This document shows positions 1-12,087 of a stretch of DNA of 64,000 bases, in pieces (position 1 is the first letter of the stretch; every line of letters begins with the position of its first letter). The position numbers and the translations under genes are program-made. The stretch covers positions 53,695,459 to 53,759,458 of the forward strand of contig JAOANR010000004.1 in assembly GCA_030278955.1 (NCBI GenBank). Reading direction: 5' to 3'. Source of the DNA: Hygrophila difformis. Lineage: Eukaryota > Streptophyta > Magnoliopsida > Lamiales > Acanthaceae. Below the pieces are notes generated by a model, which was given only the letters and a program-made list of their open reading frames with translations, ran no database searches and was not told the DNA's origin.

Positions 1-276
1 AGATATGGTTATCTCAGGATGTCTAAATTCACTTTGTAGATTTATCTCTCCAAAGATGTTGTACTTTACTTTTCCTAGGCGAGGAACTTCGATTAATACC
101 AATTTTGTTTAACTTTTGAAGAGGATACTGTGACTCCTAAAATGTGAGATGTACTGTCCGAATCAAAGAATCAATTTTTTCCTCATCATTAAGAGATATT
201 AACTGGCATTTATGGGAGCTTACTTGATAAACTTTTGTTGCTTTTTAGTTCGATATTACAGTGCCCTTTGCTTCAG

Positions 277-1138
277 GTGACCAACCATATGGTTGCTGGG
301 GAAGCTGGTGGTTCAAAACCAGCACTTGGAGAGAGTTGGAAGAGTATTCCACATGTCAGGCTTCTGCTATCGAGGCACAGTGCAACCAAGGCTAGCTGCA
401 TCGCAATACTCAAGCATCCATTTCTGGTCAGTCATTTTCTTATTTTTTTGCAATGTATCTGCAGTCTTCACACATAATTTCTTCATACATCCATATTTTA
501 AGCGGACTACAGTTTCTCAATTTGTTACCACACTTGCCATCAACTCTCCACTGAGTCATGCAGCCTGATTATGTGGTGTTTGCGAGAACTTTCTTTGAAC
601 CATTGAAACTTGACCTCAATGCATCTGTTAACAAGATTTTGCAGTATATTTACTTATTTTTATTCTTTGGGGGTATTGTTACAAAGCTGTGAAATTGTGA
701 ATGAATGTGCAAATATATGTACAAACCGAGAGGGCTTAAAATTAACAAAAGAAAACTGAAGGTAAATATGCAGGGGTTTAAATCTTTAGCCTCACATTAC
801 GGTAGCAATAGAGTTTCCATGGTTGAGAGCTACCTTTAAGTTTTAACTTTGAATGCTATCATTTTCGACAATGATCAAACTCATGAATTTCATTTTAATA
901 TTAGTATTTAATAGTGACATGTACTAGCTTTTCTTATTATGTTCTTTTGAAGAGGGCTTGAATACATGAATGTGTTCTTTTCGACAATAATCCCATTTCT
1001 CCTGTTTTTACATGTTTATATATCAACTCTCTTCTTCAATCCTTTAAACTTAGACATGTTATTGATAGTGTTTGATTCAAGTTTCTTTTTGCCCATTCTC
1101 AGGCTTCTGGAAGCACTGTGGAATTCATGATTACATGA
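277..1138 (+). CDS. RAD51D: RAD51D, last two exons (partial gene)
   Basis: These are the C-terminal exons of the RAD51 paralogue RAD51D, a RecA/RAD51-family ATPase of homologous recombination that acts in the nucleus. The first visible exon is 277-426 (acceptor cttcag, donor CTG|gtcagt). It encodes [12 protein letters not shown] followed by [20 protein letters not shown], which is the block after Walker B in plant RAD51D. The terminal exon is 1103-1138 (acceptor ttctcag) and encodes [11 protein letters not shown] then TGA, joining in phase 0. The rest of the gene lies to the left of the window. Positions 1-276 look intronic, with no earlier exon that I can find. A second acceptor at 260-261 would add five residues (CPLLQ) and fits the family less well. 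Identification rests on remembered family motifs. Confidence 0.75.
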
Positions 1139-2282
1139 CTTATCTGCCCGAACCACGCAGTTGTGCTGGATAAAACGAGGAACAAAATCATCGGCAAAGT
1201 AACTGTTCTTTCCACAATGAGAAAACTGACAATTTTGTTGGTAAGGATGTACATCAAAATATCTTCTGAAACAGACAAAGGAGGCTGTTTGGCTCCCTTT
1301 CGAATTGGAGAGCAAAACAATGTCCAGTGGCTTCGCCAAAAAAAAAAAAAAAAAAGAAGGTTTTAGGGCATATGCTTACCTTGAAGAATTTGCCCACGTT
1401 GGATGAGTTTCTTCCACGCTGGAGTGTTCTTTGTTAAAAATTTTCCCACATTTTATATAGTAATTTATTTTATTCTTGACAATATTTTTCTTTCATTTTC
1501 TTTATTTATTTATGGTTATTATTATTCTATTATTAATATATCCAAGAAGTGACCAATCTAACTTATGTAATGGGATTAAGGAATTTCGTGAGTAAAGTCG
1601 ATATAAAATGGTATGGTATTTACTCGATGCGTAACATTGATGCTACTGTTGCGCTGGAGCCGTATTCAATCATACACAGCAGAATAATTAACTTTAATTT
1701 GTGCATACTACAAGTTTTGTAAGTTTACTATTGAATTAAAATTACAAACCATCTCGGAGTTTTCCACCCAACAAATCTTTGAATAACATGGCTCCGGCCC
1801 CCTCCTTTTTACTCGGAAAAAAAAGTACAAACCATCTCCTTTAATTTAATTTGACCGCGGCCCGGCTATTATATTAGTTAATCACCATTCCAACTAAATA
1901 TGATCTTATAAATTTTACTAAAACACCTATGCATGATATCTACACTATATAACACAATTAATTCTCAATAATGATAACCACCACTTCAAACAACACTCGT
2001 GCATGGATTAGTTAATTAAACATATAGTAGTAAGTAATTAATGCATGCTATAATGATAAAAATATAGGCAAACCTGACACCACCAATTATGAACAGAAAC
2101 AGTGCGCTGTGTACCTCATCACCCAAACCATTGTTGTAATATAAAGTGGAAAGTGCAGCATCTTTGTAGTTTGAAACTAGCTAGCTACTCCATCTCATCA
2201 ACTCCACATATATATATAACACTAATTTAATTAAACCCTCCGATCCCCACCTTAAATTATGTAAATCCCGGCCACATGTATG
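1139..2282. other. RAD51D 3' flank and spacer to the dirigent gene
   Basis: This holds the RAD51D 3' untranslated region, with an A17 run at about 1338-1354, then AT-rich spacer. No other gene was seen. A motif at 1790-1820 resembles the duplicated segment near 4300 and 4480. Confidence 0.5.
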
Positions 2283-2292
2283 TATATATATA
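2283..2292 (+). promoter_or_regulatory. Probable TATA box of the dirigent gene
   Basis: TATATATATA lies about 100 nt upstream of the ATG at 2391, and a plausible short leader follows. This is a position-based inference. Confidence 0.45.
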
Positions 2293-2390
2293 GAAGCTAG
2301 AAGCCCTCTCATTAATTTCATACAAAAACTAATCATCAATCCATCTTATTAACCATAATAATAGTACTAAAACAATAATATACAGTAGTC

Positions 2391-3801
2391 ATGACGGGTA
2401 TTCACCTCATCATCAGGGCGGCATTCTCATCGTCCCTCCTCATTCTTGCACTACTCTTTGTCTCTTTTGCCACCTCATCAGCTCGACTCCTCGACGAGGC
2501 TCATCCCACCCCCGCTGTCGTTACAGGAGCCACCACTGCGCCCCAAGGCGATGCTGCAATAGCTCCGCCTGAGGATCCTGCAACAGTTCCAACTGCGCCC
2601 GAAGGCGATCCTGCAACAGCTCCTGCCGTCGTTACCGGCCCCACAACTCCCCCTGCCACCACCACGGCTCCTGTGGTTCCCGGAGATGCCACAGCTCCCG
2701 TGGTTCCAGTTGGAGACGCTCCTGATGCCTCCACAGCTCCCGTGGTTCCAGCAGGAGATGCCGCGGCCGCCACTGCTCCTGCAGCTGTGGTCCCTCCTCC
2801 AGGTGGCGTCCCCGCCGGCAATCCAGCCATTCCCGCTGCCGCAGGTAATTAGGGTTTGTTAATTAGTGGTGCAGATGGGTCGAGTATTTTTGTGAATTAA
2901 GAGTACACTTGATTCTTCCAAAATAGTAGTACTTCGCTTATCTAAGAATTATAAATACGGCAAATTTTCTTTTTTTAAAGTTTAGAAACTGGAATATAAA
3001 TTTTCATTTTTTTTTTTTCTTTCTTAGACTAATAAAACTTTTGAAATCATCACTTTTCCTTTTTCAATCTAATAACTCGATTCATTTATATTGGTAGTCG
3101 GTGACGACCACGTGATCTCATTCTTCATGCACGACATCCTCGGCGGCTCGCGCCCCTCGGCCATCTCCGTGACCGGAATCGTCGCCAACCCCGCCGGCAA
3201 CGGCCAGGTCCCCTTCGCCAAGCTGAACGGCGCCGTTCTGAACGTCAACAGCGGCGTCCCCTCCGACAACAACAACGGCGGCATCATCAACAACAACAAC
3301 ATCCCCTTCCTGTCGGGCCTCGGCGGGTTCACCACCAACGTCCACCCCACGGCGGGCTCCGGCGGGTCGAACATCGTGGGCGGGATCCCCGGGTTCCCCG
3401 TCCTGAACGCGGACCAGTTCCCGACGGGCACGACACTCCAGAAACTGATGTTCGGGACAATGACGGTGTTCAACGACGAGCTGACGGAAGGGCACGAGCT
3501 GGGGTCGGGGCTGGTGGGGAAGGCGCAGGGGTTCTACATCGCGAGCTCGGAGGACGGGACGAGCCAGACGATGGCGTTCACGGTGATGTTCAAGAGCGGG
3601 AGCTACGCGGACAGCCTGAGCTTGTTCGGGGTGCACAGGACGGCGGTGGCGGAGTCGCACCTGGCGGTGATGGGGGGCACGGGGAAGTACGCGAACGCCA
3701 AGGGTTTCGCGACGGTGAAGACGCTGCCGGTGGGGACGAACAGCCAGGAGACGGATGGGATGCAGACCATTCTGGAGATCATTATTTATCTGGCCTATTG
3801 A
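2391..3801 (+). CDS. Dirigent protein with N-terminal Ala/Pro/Thr-rich extension (ESB1/DIR10-like subfamily)
   Basis: There are two exons, 2391-2844 and 3098-3801, separated by a 253-nt GT-AG intron in phase 1. The predicted protein is 385 aa. Residues 1-31 form a signal peptide (hydrophobic core LLILALLFVSF, cut after SSA), so the product is apoplastic. Residues 35-151 are a low-complexity extension with repeated APVVP-GDA units. From about residue 155 a complete dirigent domain begins (VISFFMHDILGGS, QGFYIASSEDG, MGGTGKYANAKG, and a C-terminal hydrophobic strand ending IIIYLAY). Dirigent proteins steer the stereochemistry of phenoxy-radical coupling in lignan or lignin formation. Members with this long extension, such as Arabidopsis ESB1, act at the Casparian strip. 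The domain contains an unusual Asn/Gly-rich insert (around NNNNGGIINNNN). Exon 2 is strongly GC-rich against its flanks. The exact subfamily is inferred from architecture. Confidence 0.9.
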
Positions 3802-4642
3802 TTTATTACTAGGTGAAAGAAAGAGAAATTAAATTAGTGATCTGTGAGTACTTATGTTGTCGGGGGATTTGATTTGATTTGGTGTTTCTTATTGTGTAAG
3901 TGTTGGTGCTGCTTGTTGGTTTGTTGTTTGCAATGAATGGAATATATATATATATGGAGTATTTTTTATTTTGCATATATTTATACATGATCAGTGTATG
4001 TTTCAAAGTGTAATATACGAGGGCTGTATGTATGCAATAGTAGTTTGTTGGTTTCTTACATTACTTGATGTTGTATGCATATATATATTTATATATATAT
4101 ATTTCCTTCAATTTAGAGACATGGCCAATGGGGATTGGAAGTTCGTTTTTCACTCATACCTCGCGAATGCAACATGGACTGGTTCCTCAAAGGCAACCTT
4201 TATTAGGTGGTATCCAACATTTTGTTAGGACCCTGAGTTTATGCATGATGCAGTCGTTTTCCACTGTATAGGTCTGTACCACATTTTGCAATTTTTGCAA
4301 TAATATGGTCTCTGCCCTCCTTTTTTCCGAAAAGAAAAAAAAACACAATTATTTATAGGATGACATGCCACTTATTAGAGAATGACATCTCTGAAGATCA
4401 ATGTACAATCCTGAGGAAGCAAGAGAGGTCTTTCTTTAAAGACCGAACGATAAAGGACAAAAAAATTTTGCAATAATATATGATCTCGGCCCTCCTTTTT
4501 TTTTCCGGAAAAAAAACACAATTATTTAACTTTTTTTAAAGTGGAGTAATTAATAGGGAAGGAAGAAATGGTGAAGAGGAAAAACAAAAAGGAAGAAAAG
4601 CCCATATGGCATGCAACAAGAACTACGTATGTACTATGTAGG
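3802..4642. other. Dirigent 3' flank with a duplicated segment
   Basis: Apart from the 3' UTR, this stretch holds two near-identical 65-70 bp direct repeats at about 4287-4352 and 4463-4530. Both contain GCAATAATAT, a CCCTCC plus poly-T motif and ACACAATTATTTA. They are separated by about 110 bp. No gene was seen. Confidence 0.55.
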
Positions 4643-4996
4643 TAGGGTGTCAATTTGGATACGAATCCGAAAAATGAACCCGGCCGACACGAAAAATTTC
4701 AAGTTTGGGTTTAGTCATTTTGGGGTTTTTTTTCAAATCAGGTCGACCCGATACCCGACAAAAAATATTATATCACCTGCTCAACCTGACACGAACACGG
4801 CTCGAAACCTGAAATTGTATCAATTTTAGCCTATAACCCGAAAAAACGAACCCGAACGACACGAAAAATTTCAGGTTTGGGTTTGGTCAGTTTGGATTTT
4901 TTTCGAAATCAGGTCGATCCGAAACCCGACCTGAAATATTATACAACCTGATCAACCCGACACGAACACGACTCGAAACCTGAAATTGACACCCCA
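4643..4996. mobile_element. MITE-like element with TIRs TAGGGTGTCAATTT and internal tandem duplication
   Basis: The ends are inverted copies (TAGGGTGTCAATTT at the left; the right end reads AAATTGACACCCCA). Inside are two direct units of about 165-170 bp, each rich in CCCGAC and GGTCGA motifs and ending in CTCGAAACCTGAAATTG. There is no coding capacity. Terminal shape suggests a hAT-type non-autonomous element, but the flanks show no matching 8-bp duplication, so the class is uncertain. Confidence 0.6.
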
Positions 4997-6148
4997 GGCC
5001 AGGAAGAAAAGTACTATGAATATGGAGTAATTAAATATATATACAAATATAAAAAATTTAAATGGCGGTCCAATAAATTTGCGTTGGACAGGCTCACAAA
5101 CCATCTCCCAAGTCCCAATGTAACCCAATTATCACTTTCTGATTAACATGTGAATGTCCATTTCAAGCCCGGCCCAATTCACTTAAGTTTGTTTCTGCTA
5201 GGGATCCCCCAATAATTAATTAGTAAAGTACTGTATTTAATTTGTGCGTGACCGACTAATTCTATGGCAATCATTTTGAATCCAACCTCGACCTTCAAGT
5301 TGGAAGTTAAGAGACTTAATCATTGAACTAAGTCCTCATCGCCAATTCTATGGCAAAATTCTTCCACAATAACAACAACCAATTTTTATTATTAGCAATG
5401 TTTCTTGAAAGCATTGCTAAGACATTGGCCTGTTTGAGAATTAGTTGTTAGTTGTTAACTGATTATGTGAGTAATAATTAGTTAAAATTAGCTGTTTGAC
5501 AATTTCGAGACTAACTTTTTACCTAGAATAAGCTAAAATCCAAAATGCTGCTATTTGCAGCGGTTTCAAAAAGAGTTGATTGAACACTGTTTTAATTTAT
5601 TTTGTCTTTTAAATAAGTTAATTCAGTTCAAATTACCCAGAATAAACTAATTCGATTTAGTTGTTTTGCGAGAAAGATTAATTATTATTCTCAAATTTTA
5701 AAATTTACGACATTTATCGATTTCTATAGCGAAACTCAAGCTTTTCACTAAATGAGCTTGTAAATATACAGAACACAATGTATTTTTGATATGTCAGATT
5801 GACATTCCAACACTCAATTTTAACCACTAGTAACTTATATTATTGCAACAATAATTACTTCCCCTTTAATATCTAGCCCTATACCACGTTTTAATTCAGT
5901 CACATAATTCATGAAAAGCTGTCGTCGATCAATAATTCTACGCGTGAAAACAAAATAAACCAGGCAATGTACACGTAGGTGTACTAATTTAAGATTTCAA
6001 AATACATCTATAATATATTAAACCTCTTGATATTATGAATAGTGATGGGCCATTAATAGGCTTAAAAAATAATGAGTTTAATTGTTAACTTTGAGATTTA
6101 GTTGGGCTTTAAGGATATTATAACTTATATTTTATTATTATTTTCTAA
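4997..6148. other. AT-rich spacer with a possible SINE fragment
   Basis: No gene was seen. Positions 5275-5345, read on the minus strand, resemble the tRNA-like head of the SINE family found at 24502 and 34798 but are decayed. A segment around 5411-5690 begins GGCCTGTTTGAGAATTAG and ends in an inverted TTCTCAAA, and may be an old MITE. Confidence 0.35.
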
Positions 6149-6889
6149 CTAGAAATACCACCCGCGGTACCCGCGGGATTGTATAATGAATTGTAATTTG
6201 TTTATATGCTAATATAGAAAATAATAGTTGATTAATATTATTATTGGGTCCTGTAGTTAAGATATAAATTATATGTTAGCCTAATAAAAAAAATCATAAT
6301 TTTAATATTTCTTTGTGTAAACAACACATTATCCGTAGATTTGCTTCATTAATTTTACACATTATCCGTTCGATGTAAAGTTTATTTTAAAAAAAAATAT
6401 ATTTCATCAAAAAAACATGGAATTCGTAAATAATAATATTTTTTTTGTAGCATTTTTAACAATTTTGAATGAAATAAGCAACTTTGGTCCTCTAACTAAT
6501 AACAGTAGTGTATATAATATATTCAAAGTTCTATATTAAACAATATAATATGCGCATTATGTCTATGTAGGGGAGTGAAGTGAAACATGAATTGATAAAT
6601 TATTGTAAGACAACATTTATATTATACTATTCAATATAATAATGTTTGTGAGGAATATTATTGTCGATATAAATAAAAGAGATATATTATTATATAATTT
6701 ATTGATGCATAACATAAATAAATACTATATTGGTAACTGAAGAGAAAAATAAAATGTTGAAAAATCTAAATAAATGATATTGCACGAAACGTCCTGTATA
6801 TTAAATTTTATATAAAGATATATCAATAAAATCAGTTAATTAAATTTGCATAGATACATTTGACTTGTAATGAATAATATTGTGATGTC

Positions 6890-7246
6890 ATTCTTGTCGG
6901 AATCAATGTAATGCCAGTCAATATTTCACCCTCCAAGATATTTTTTCACACTATTGTCGGAACCAATCTACTGCCGGTCAATACTTCACCCAGGACATTT
7001 TTTCTCATTCTTGTCTGAACCAATATAATGCCAGTCAATACTTCTCTTTCCAAGATATTTTTCACACTATTATCGGAATCAATGTACTGCCAGTCAATAC
7101 ATCACCTCCCAGGACACTTTTTCTCATTCTTGTCGGAACCCAGTTAATACTTCACCCTTAAAGATATTTTTCCACTCTCGCCGGAACCAATATACTGCCA
7201 GTCAATGATTCACCCTTCAGAATATTTTTTTCCCACTCTCATAGTA
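6890..7246. repeat. Minisatellite, about six degenerate units of 55-65 bp
   Basis: The units share CTTGTCGGAA, CCAATATACTGCC, GTCAATACTTCACCC and AGATATTTTTTCACAC, with point differences and one shortened unit around 7130-7150. The array sits inside the candidate Helitron. Spacers are not unique and repeats are not exact, so this is not a CRISPR-like array. Confidence 0.8.
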
Positions 7247-7785
7247 ACCAATATACCCTCGCGCGATGCGCGTGGATATAAAGTTTTAATATATATATAT
7301 ATAATAGAAAAAAATAGTACTATTCTCCCCACTATATCAAACTTAAAAATAATTGAAAAGATAATCACAGAATTGTATGTTATTAAAAATAAAACCATCA
7401 AAAGATTATATTAAATAAACTTCAAATTCTTATTCTTATTACGATGATAGCAAGTCGAACATCACCCAATATCTCATTGGAATACGTTTATAAAATTTCA
7501 TATATATTAAAGAAATACTTAAAAGAGTCAAAATACAAATACAATATATGTGGTCTCAATATATCAAAATTAAATGGTAAATTAGAAAGCAACATATTCA
7601 AGTTGTCTCCGATCTCAATCGCATAACTTTAGAATATACAACATGATTTAAAGACAAAATGTGTAGATATTTAACTATTTTTAAAAATTAGCATTACTTT
7701 ATTCATATTAATATTCACTATATCTCAATATAATTTAGGACTAAAACTTCTATATATGAGTATCTTAGAGAGAGACTATAGTATG

Positions 7786-7976
7786 TATGTAATGCCCAAC
7801 TTCATTGGACAGTTTCCTCGGAATGTATGAGTATTATGTTTTCTCTCTACTACTTATGGTAATGTAGTAGTAGAGCTACTAGTAGCAGTTGGTTACTACT
7901 ACTACTACTTATGAGTATTATGCCCAACTTCATTACTGGTATTACTTGTGGTAATGTATGAGTATTATGTTTTCTC
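7786..7976. repeat. Local duplication next to a hAT insertion
   Basis: ATGCCCAACTTCATT and GTATGAGTATTATG followed by TTTTCTCT occur twice, at about 7791-7850 and 7921-7976. A TAC/TAG trinucleotide run lies between them. The second copy ends exactly where the hAT element starts. Confidence 0.6.
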
Positions 7977-8488
7977 TAGGGATGAAAACGGTACGGATAC
8001 GGTCTGATAGTGTCGGATACGGATATTATCCATATTTTTTTTCAAATTCGGAATCGAATACGGATGGGTCGGATACGAATACGGTTTCGGATATTTCGGA
8101 TTATGGATACGGTACGGATACATGACGGATACAGATTCAATCGGATCCAGATTATTGGATAATTTTTTATAATTTTTTTTTGAAAATTTGATATTTTTTA
8201 TAGTTATTGATCATTTTTAATTAATAAATAATAATATATTAATATATTTGGATATCCATATTTAAAATTCGGATAATATCCTACCAATTTTTAGATACGG
8301 TCGGATATTTTCGGATATAGTCAGAGGTTTTCGGATACGAATACAAATGCGGATATTAAAATACGGATTCGGATTCGGACACGGTCATTGAAATATCTGA
8401 CCGGATAGTCGGATATGGATTCGAATTCGAATATTATCAGATACAGCATCGGATCGGTCAGATATTTACCGTATCGCTTTCACCCCTA
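7977..8488. mobile_element. hAT-type MITE, GGATACGGATA family, copy 1
   Basis: This 512-bp element has inverted ends TAGGGATGAAAACGGTACGG and the complement of CCGTATCGCTTTCACCCCTA. Dense subterminal repeats (GGATACGGATA, TCGGATA) flank an AT-rich centre. It is closely similar to the copy at 22736-23249. Flanking 8-mers do not match, so the TSD is lost or one flank has rearranged. There is no coding capacity. Confidence 0.8.
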
Positions 8489-9583
8489 TGTAAATGAATG
8501 TGTGTATAACAAAATGTGATAGGTCAGTATAAATCATATCAACATTTGAAATTTCATCAGTATCCTTCGTTATTACACCCACCATCCCCATCTGCCATCA
8601 TTATAAAATATTTTTTATATTATAGAGTTGTCATCTTTCTATTTAATCTTTTACCTAGGGTTATATGTGGTGATTTTTTGTGGTTAAAATTTAGGTTTAC
8701 CAACTCAACTATCGAAGACACAACTAATTTAGGATTTTCTATCCGACTAAAGTTGTTAAATTTGATTTTTAAATATATATTTTTAATAAAATATTTATAT
8801 TTATAGTATGATTATTATTAATTAAGAATTTCTTAAAATCTATTTTAAACTCGATTTTTTAACCTAATTAAATTTATTCAATAATATTGTAATATATCAA
8901 TATTTATTAAATAATGTCTCAGCAAAAAATATTTATTAAATAATATTATATATAGAATCAAATCAAATAATTTGTAGGCAACCCTTCAATGTCCAATAGA
9001 TATTCGGGTATTAGTTTTGGGGCTAATGTAGCCTGGGAATACCCGGTAAACGCCAAAAAAAATAATGTGTATTATATAGCTTTATAATTTATACCTTTTA
9101 AACTATATAGAAAGATTTTTTCAGAATTTTCTTATATTAATAGTTTGATTTGTTTTCTAAATATAGATGTTGATAACGTGAAAGATGATTTAAAATTAGT
9201 TAGCGCTTACGTGTGGATGATGTGTTTCTATTCTAGCCATTGATTGTAAAATGATGGTACAATTACTATTAACCTTAGAAATTAAAAAGGATAAGTTAGT
9301 ATTTGAAAAGGACATTATAGTCTACACATGTATTCTAATATTTTAGAATCAACATTTAGTAATGAGATGCCACATGTCAGCATCTGGTATTTTTTAGAGA
9401 ATGATGTGGCGTTTATGATGTATGGTGATAATAACCGTAGATGTGTTTGATCATGTTTTATAATGATTTACAGATATAACATTGATTTGATATTTTTTAA
9501 ATGAGAATAAAGATAAAATATAAGATACAATAAGCGCATTACAGTCTGCAGTGACAAAAAATATTCAGAATTTATTATATAGA

Positions 9584-10189
9584 TTATTACTATTATTATC
9601 ATTATTATACATAGACAAACGAGCATACACACCAATATACGACAATCACTCAGGAATCGAAATTAACAAAGTCGATTAATTAATCTCTAAAATTAGATTT
9701 TTTTTTTTTAAAAAAAATTCTAATTTAAGGCTTTTAGGGGGGAAAAAAAAACAAAAGGCTAAGCACGCTCAAGCAATTAAGGACAATTATATACCCTACG
9801 ACATGATATACTTGCTTGGAGTTAGCATTGACCTACAATCGTCTACAAATTAAATACTAGTAATCTGATCTTACCATCGGCCGCCCTCAATAATTTCTAA
9901 AAGTTGAAATGAAATTAGTAGATGTTTAAAATATTAAATGGTCAAACAAAACCATGCATCATACCTTTAACATATATACATATGCACTATATATATAGCT
10001 CAATCTTATTATTAGTGAGACTACAATCTCCATTCGTTTTTATTTCATTTCCAATAAAAATTGACCAAGTGGCATATAACACTTTTTAAATTATATTTTT
10101 GGCTTCTTAAAGTAGTTATAATTTTAATCCAAATAAAGTTATGTTAATGGAATTGAGTTTGATGCATGCATTCTTTGGCAAAAAAAGGG
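9584..10189. other. AT-rich spacer
   Basis: No gene, RNA or clear element was seen here. Confidence 0.4.
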
Positions 10190-10197
10190 TATGCAAA

Positions 10198-10366
10198 CAG
10201 GGGCGGATGCACAGGCCCGGTGGGGCCTCCGCCCCACCTCAAATTTTTTAAAAAAAAATTTCTATTACTTTTTTTTTTACCAAAAATTTTTTAATTTTTT
10301 TTTAATTAAGATTAAGAAAAAATAGACTTCGGCCCTACCTCCCGAAAAATTCTGGGTCCGCTACTG
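10198..10366. mobile_element. Short hAT MITE with perfect 8-bp TSD
   Basis: This 169-bp element has inverted ends CAGGGGCGGATGCACAG and the complement of CTGGGTCCGCTACTG. It is flanked on both sides by TATGCAAA (10190-10197 and 10367-10374), an exact 8-bp target duplication as expected for hAT. There is no coding capacity. Confidence 0.9.
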
Positions 10367-10614
10367 TATGCAAATGCATTTAAGGGTTTAATGTATGGAA
10401 TGACCCATAAATATATATTGGCGAGGAGGGTGTGATATAAATGGCATCCACATGCACATTTATTATTTATAAACAATAGTACTATAATAATGAGAGAGTA
10501 AAAGTTGCCAAAATTTAAGATGGGGAAAGTGAGGTGGTTGTGGCTCAACCTCAACCTCAGCCCTCAACTATATTCAGCTGGGCATGTTATGTTATACAGC
10601 GCCAATCCAATATA

Positions 10615-10871
10615 CTCCATCCGTTCCATTTTAATACTAGTGTGTTTAGAGATTAAAAAGTGTTCCAAAATAATTGTTATTTGTAGGTAGTTATATGTAT
10701 TTATATTATTTTTTACTATATAACCATTTACTTTATATAAATGCTATTTCTTGACATTTATTACGAAAGAATTTAGTTGAATGGTAAAAAAATAAATTTA
10801 TGAGTTAATTAATGCAAATCTTGATTATTGAAATTGAGATAAAAGAGATAATTATTTAAGAAGAATGGGAG
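10615..10871. mobile_element. Stowaway-like MITE, subfamily B
   Basis: Its left end is CTCCATCCGTTCC after TA, and its right end is GAATGGGAG before TA. The interior contains AAAAGTGTTCCAAAATA and a TAGGTAGTTAT motif shared with copies at 23550, 40918 and 49795. It is non-coding. Confidence 0.8.
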
Positions 10872-11108
10872 TACTATTATTATTGATGAAATCTTGATAT
10901 TTCGTGTGAAACGTATTAAAGCCTGCAGAGCAATGAATTCTAGATTATTTATGTTAGATCCCTTTCAATACTCACACAGCTGGCTGGCTGTAATTACTTA
11001 TAACTGTCTAATAAAGGGTTGCATCGTCTTGCATGTTCTCTGGGGTTGGTCGTTACACATAACACAATGATAATGATAATGATGATGATGATACATAGTA
11101 ATTATATG

Positions 11109-11845
11109 TAGGGGTGGGCAAAAAATTCGAACCGATTCGCTGAACCGCAAAATCGAATCGAAATCGAACCGAATTTCCGGTTAACCGAGGACTCCGGTTC
11201 AAATACAAATACTTCATTTAAGTATTTGCCCGGTTCAAATACAAATACAAATACTTTAAATTTTTTCCCCGATTAATCGAACCGAACCGAATATATTTAT
11301 AGTGTTTTAAAAAATTATATATATATTATATATATTATACATATTTTATGTTATATTATTATATATCAATAATATATTTCATTATTTATTAAATTATTTA
11401 AATATATAATAAAATAAATATTAGAAAGTAAAGATAATTAAAAAAATATGTCCTATATTAATTTTTTGCCCTTAAGAATATTCAATATTGAAATAGACAC
11501 TACACTAAGATGTTTTAAATATACTTATATATTTTGATAACACTAAAAGAAACCACCGAATTCGAGAGTTATATGATTTTTTATTATTATTGTATTATAA
11601 TAACATCAAAAATAAACCTGCAAAGGTTAAAAATTAAGAAATGAAGATTTGATTATAAAGTTTAATGGGCTTGTACCAAATATTCGAACCGAATCGCTTA
11701 ACCGCTGAATTGAATCGAAACCGAATCCCCGGTTAACCGAGGAGTCCGGTTACAAATACAAATACTTCATCTAAGTATTTGCCCGGTTCAAATACAAATA
11801 CAAATACCTGAAAAACTCCGGGTAACCGAACCGTGCCCACCCCTA
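11109..11845. mobile_element. hAT-type element, GGTTAACCGA family, copy 1, perfect TSD
   Basis: This 737-bp element has ends TAGGGGTGGGCA and TGCCCACCCCTA. An exact 8-bp TSD, ATTATATG, lies at 11101-11108 and 11846-11853. Subterminal arms are rich in TTCGAACCGA, GGTTAACCGA and CAAATACAAATAC in mirrored order around an AT-rich core. No transposase frame is present. A second copy in the opposite orientation lies at 20960-21685. Confidence 0.92.
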
Positions 11846-12087
11846 ATTATATGTATAGGAATAATAACAAATTAAACAGCCATTTACATAGAAATGCCCT
11901 CTCGATCGGGAGTTATTAACACCCAATTACAGTACATTATTTTGACATACTGTTTCAACAAATTCCACCGAGGGGAACATTTATTAAGGGCACCAAATTT
12001 CTTCGTTTGCATTATATAGGGTTTAGCACACCCTACTCTTTCTTAACACTTAATTATAAGCTCCATCAACTCGATCTAAAGTAGTAT

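Larger units (their letters stand above)
6149..9583 (-). mobile_element. Candidate non-autonomous Helitron (minus orientation)
   Basis: At the left, CTAG at 6149-6152 preceded by host A is followed by a perfect 7-bp-stem hairpin (CCCGCGG, loop TAC, CCGCGGG), which is a Helitron 3' end read on the minus strand. At the right, ATTATATAGA ends at 9583 before host T. Its complement TCTATATAAT matches the 5' end of the well-supported Helitron at 12617-13838. The interior carries a minisatellite (6890-7246) and a hAT element (7977-8488). A second hairpin-like motif at 7256-7273 suggests an older nested or partial Helitron. No Rep/helicase reading frame is visible. Pairing of these two particular ends is inference. 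Confidence 0.5.

Noticed and set aside
3118..3660. 180-codon antisense frame over dirigent exon 2
   Set aside because: It is a shadow of a GC-rich exon; the sense frame has a clear family match.
6890..7246. CRISPR-like appearance of the regular repeats
   Set aside because: Repeats are degenerate and there are no unique spacers or cas genes; the DNA is plant nuclear.
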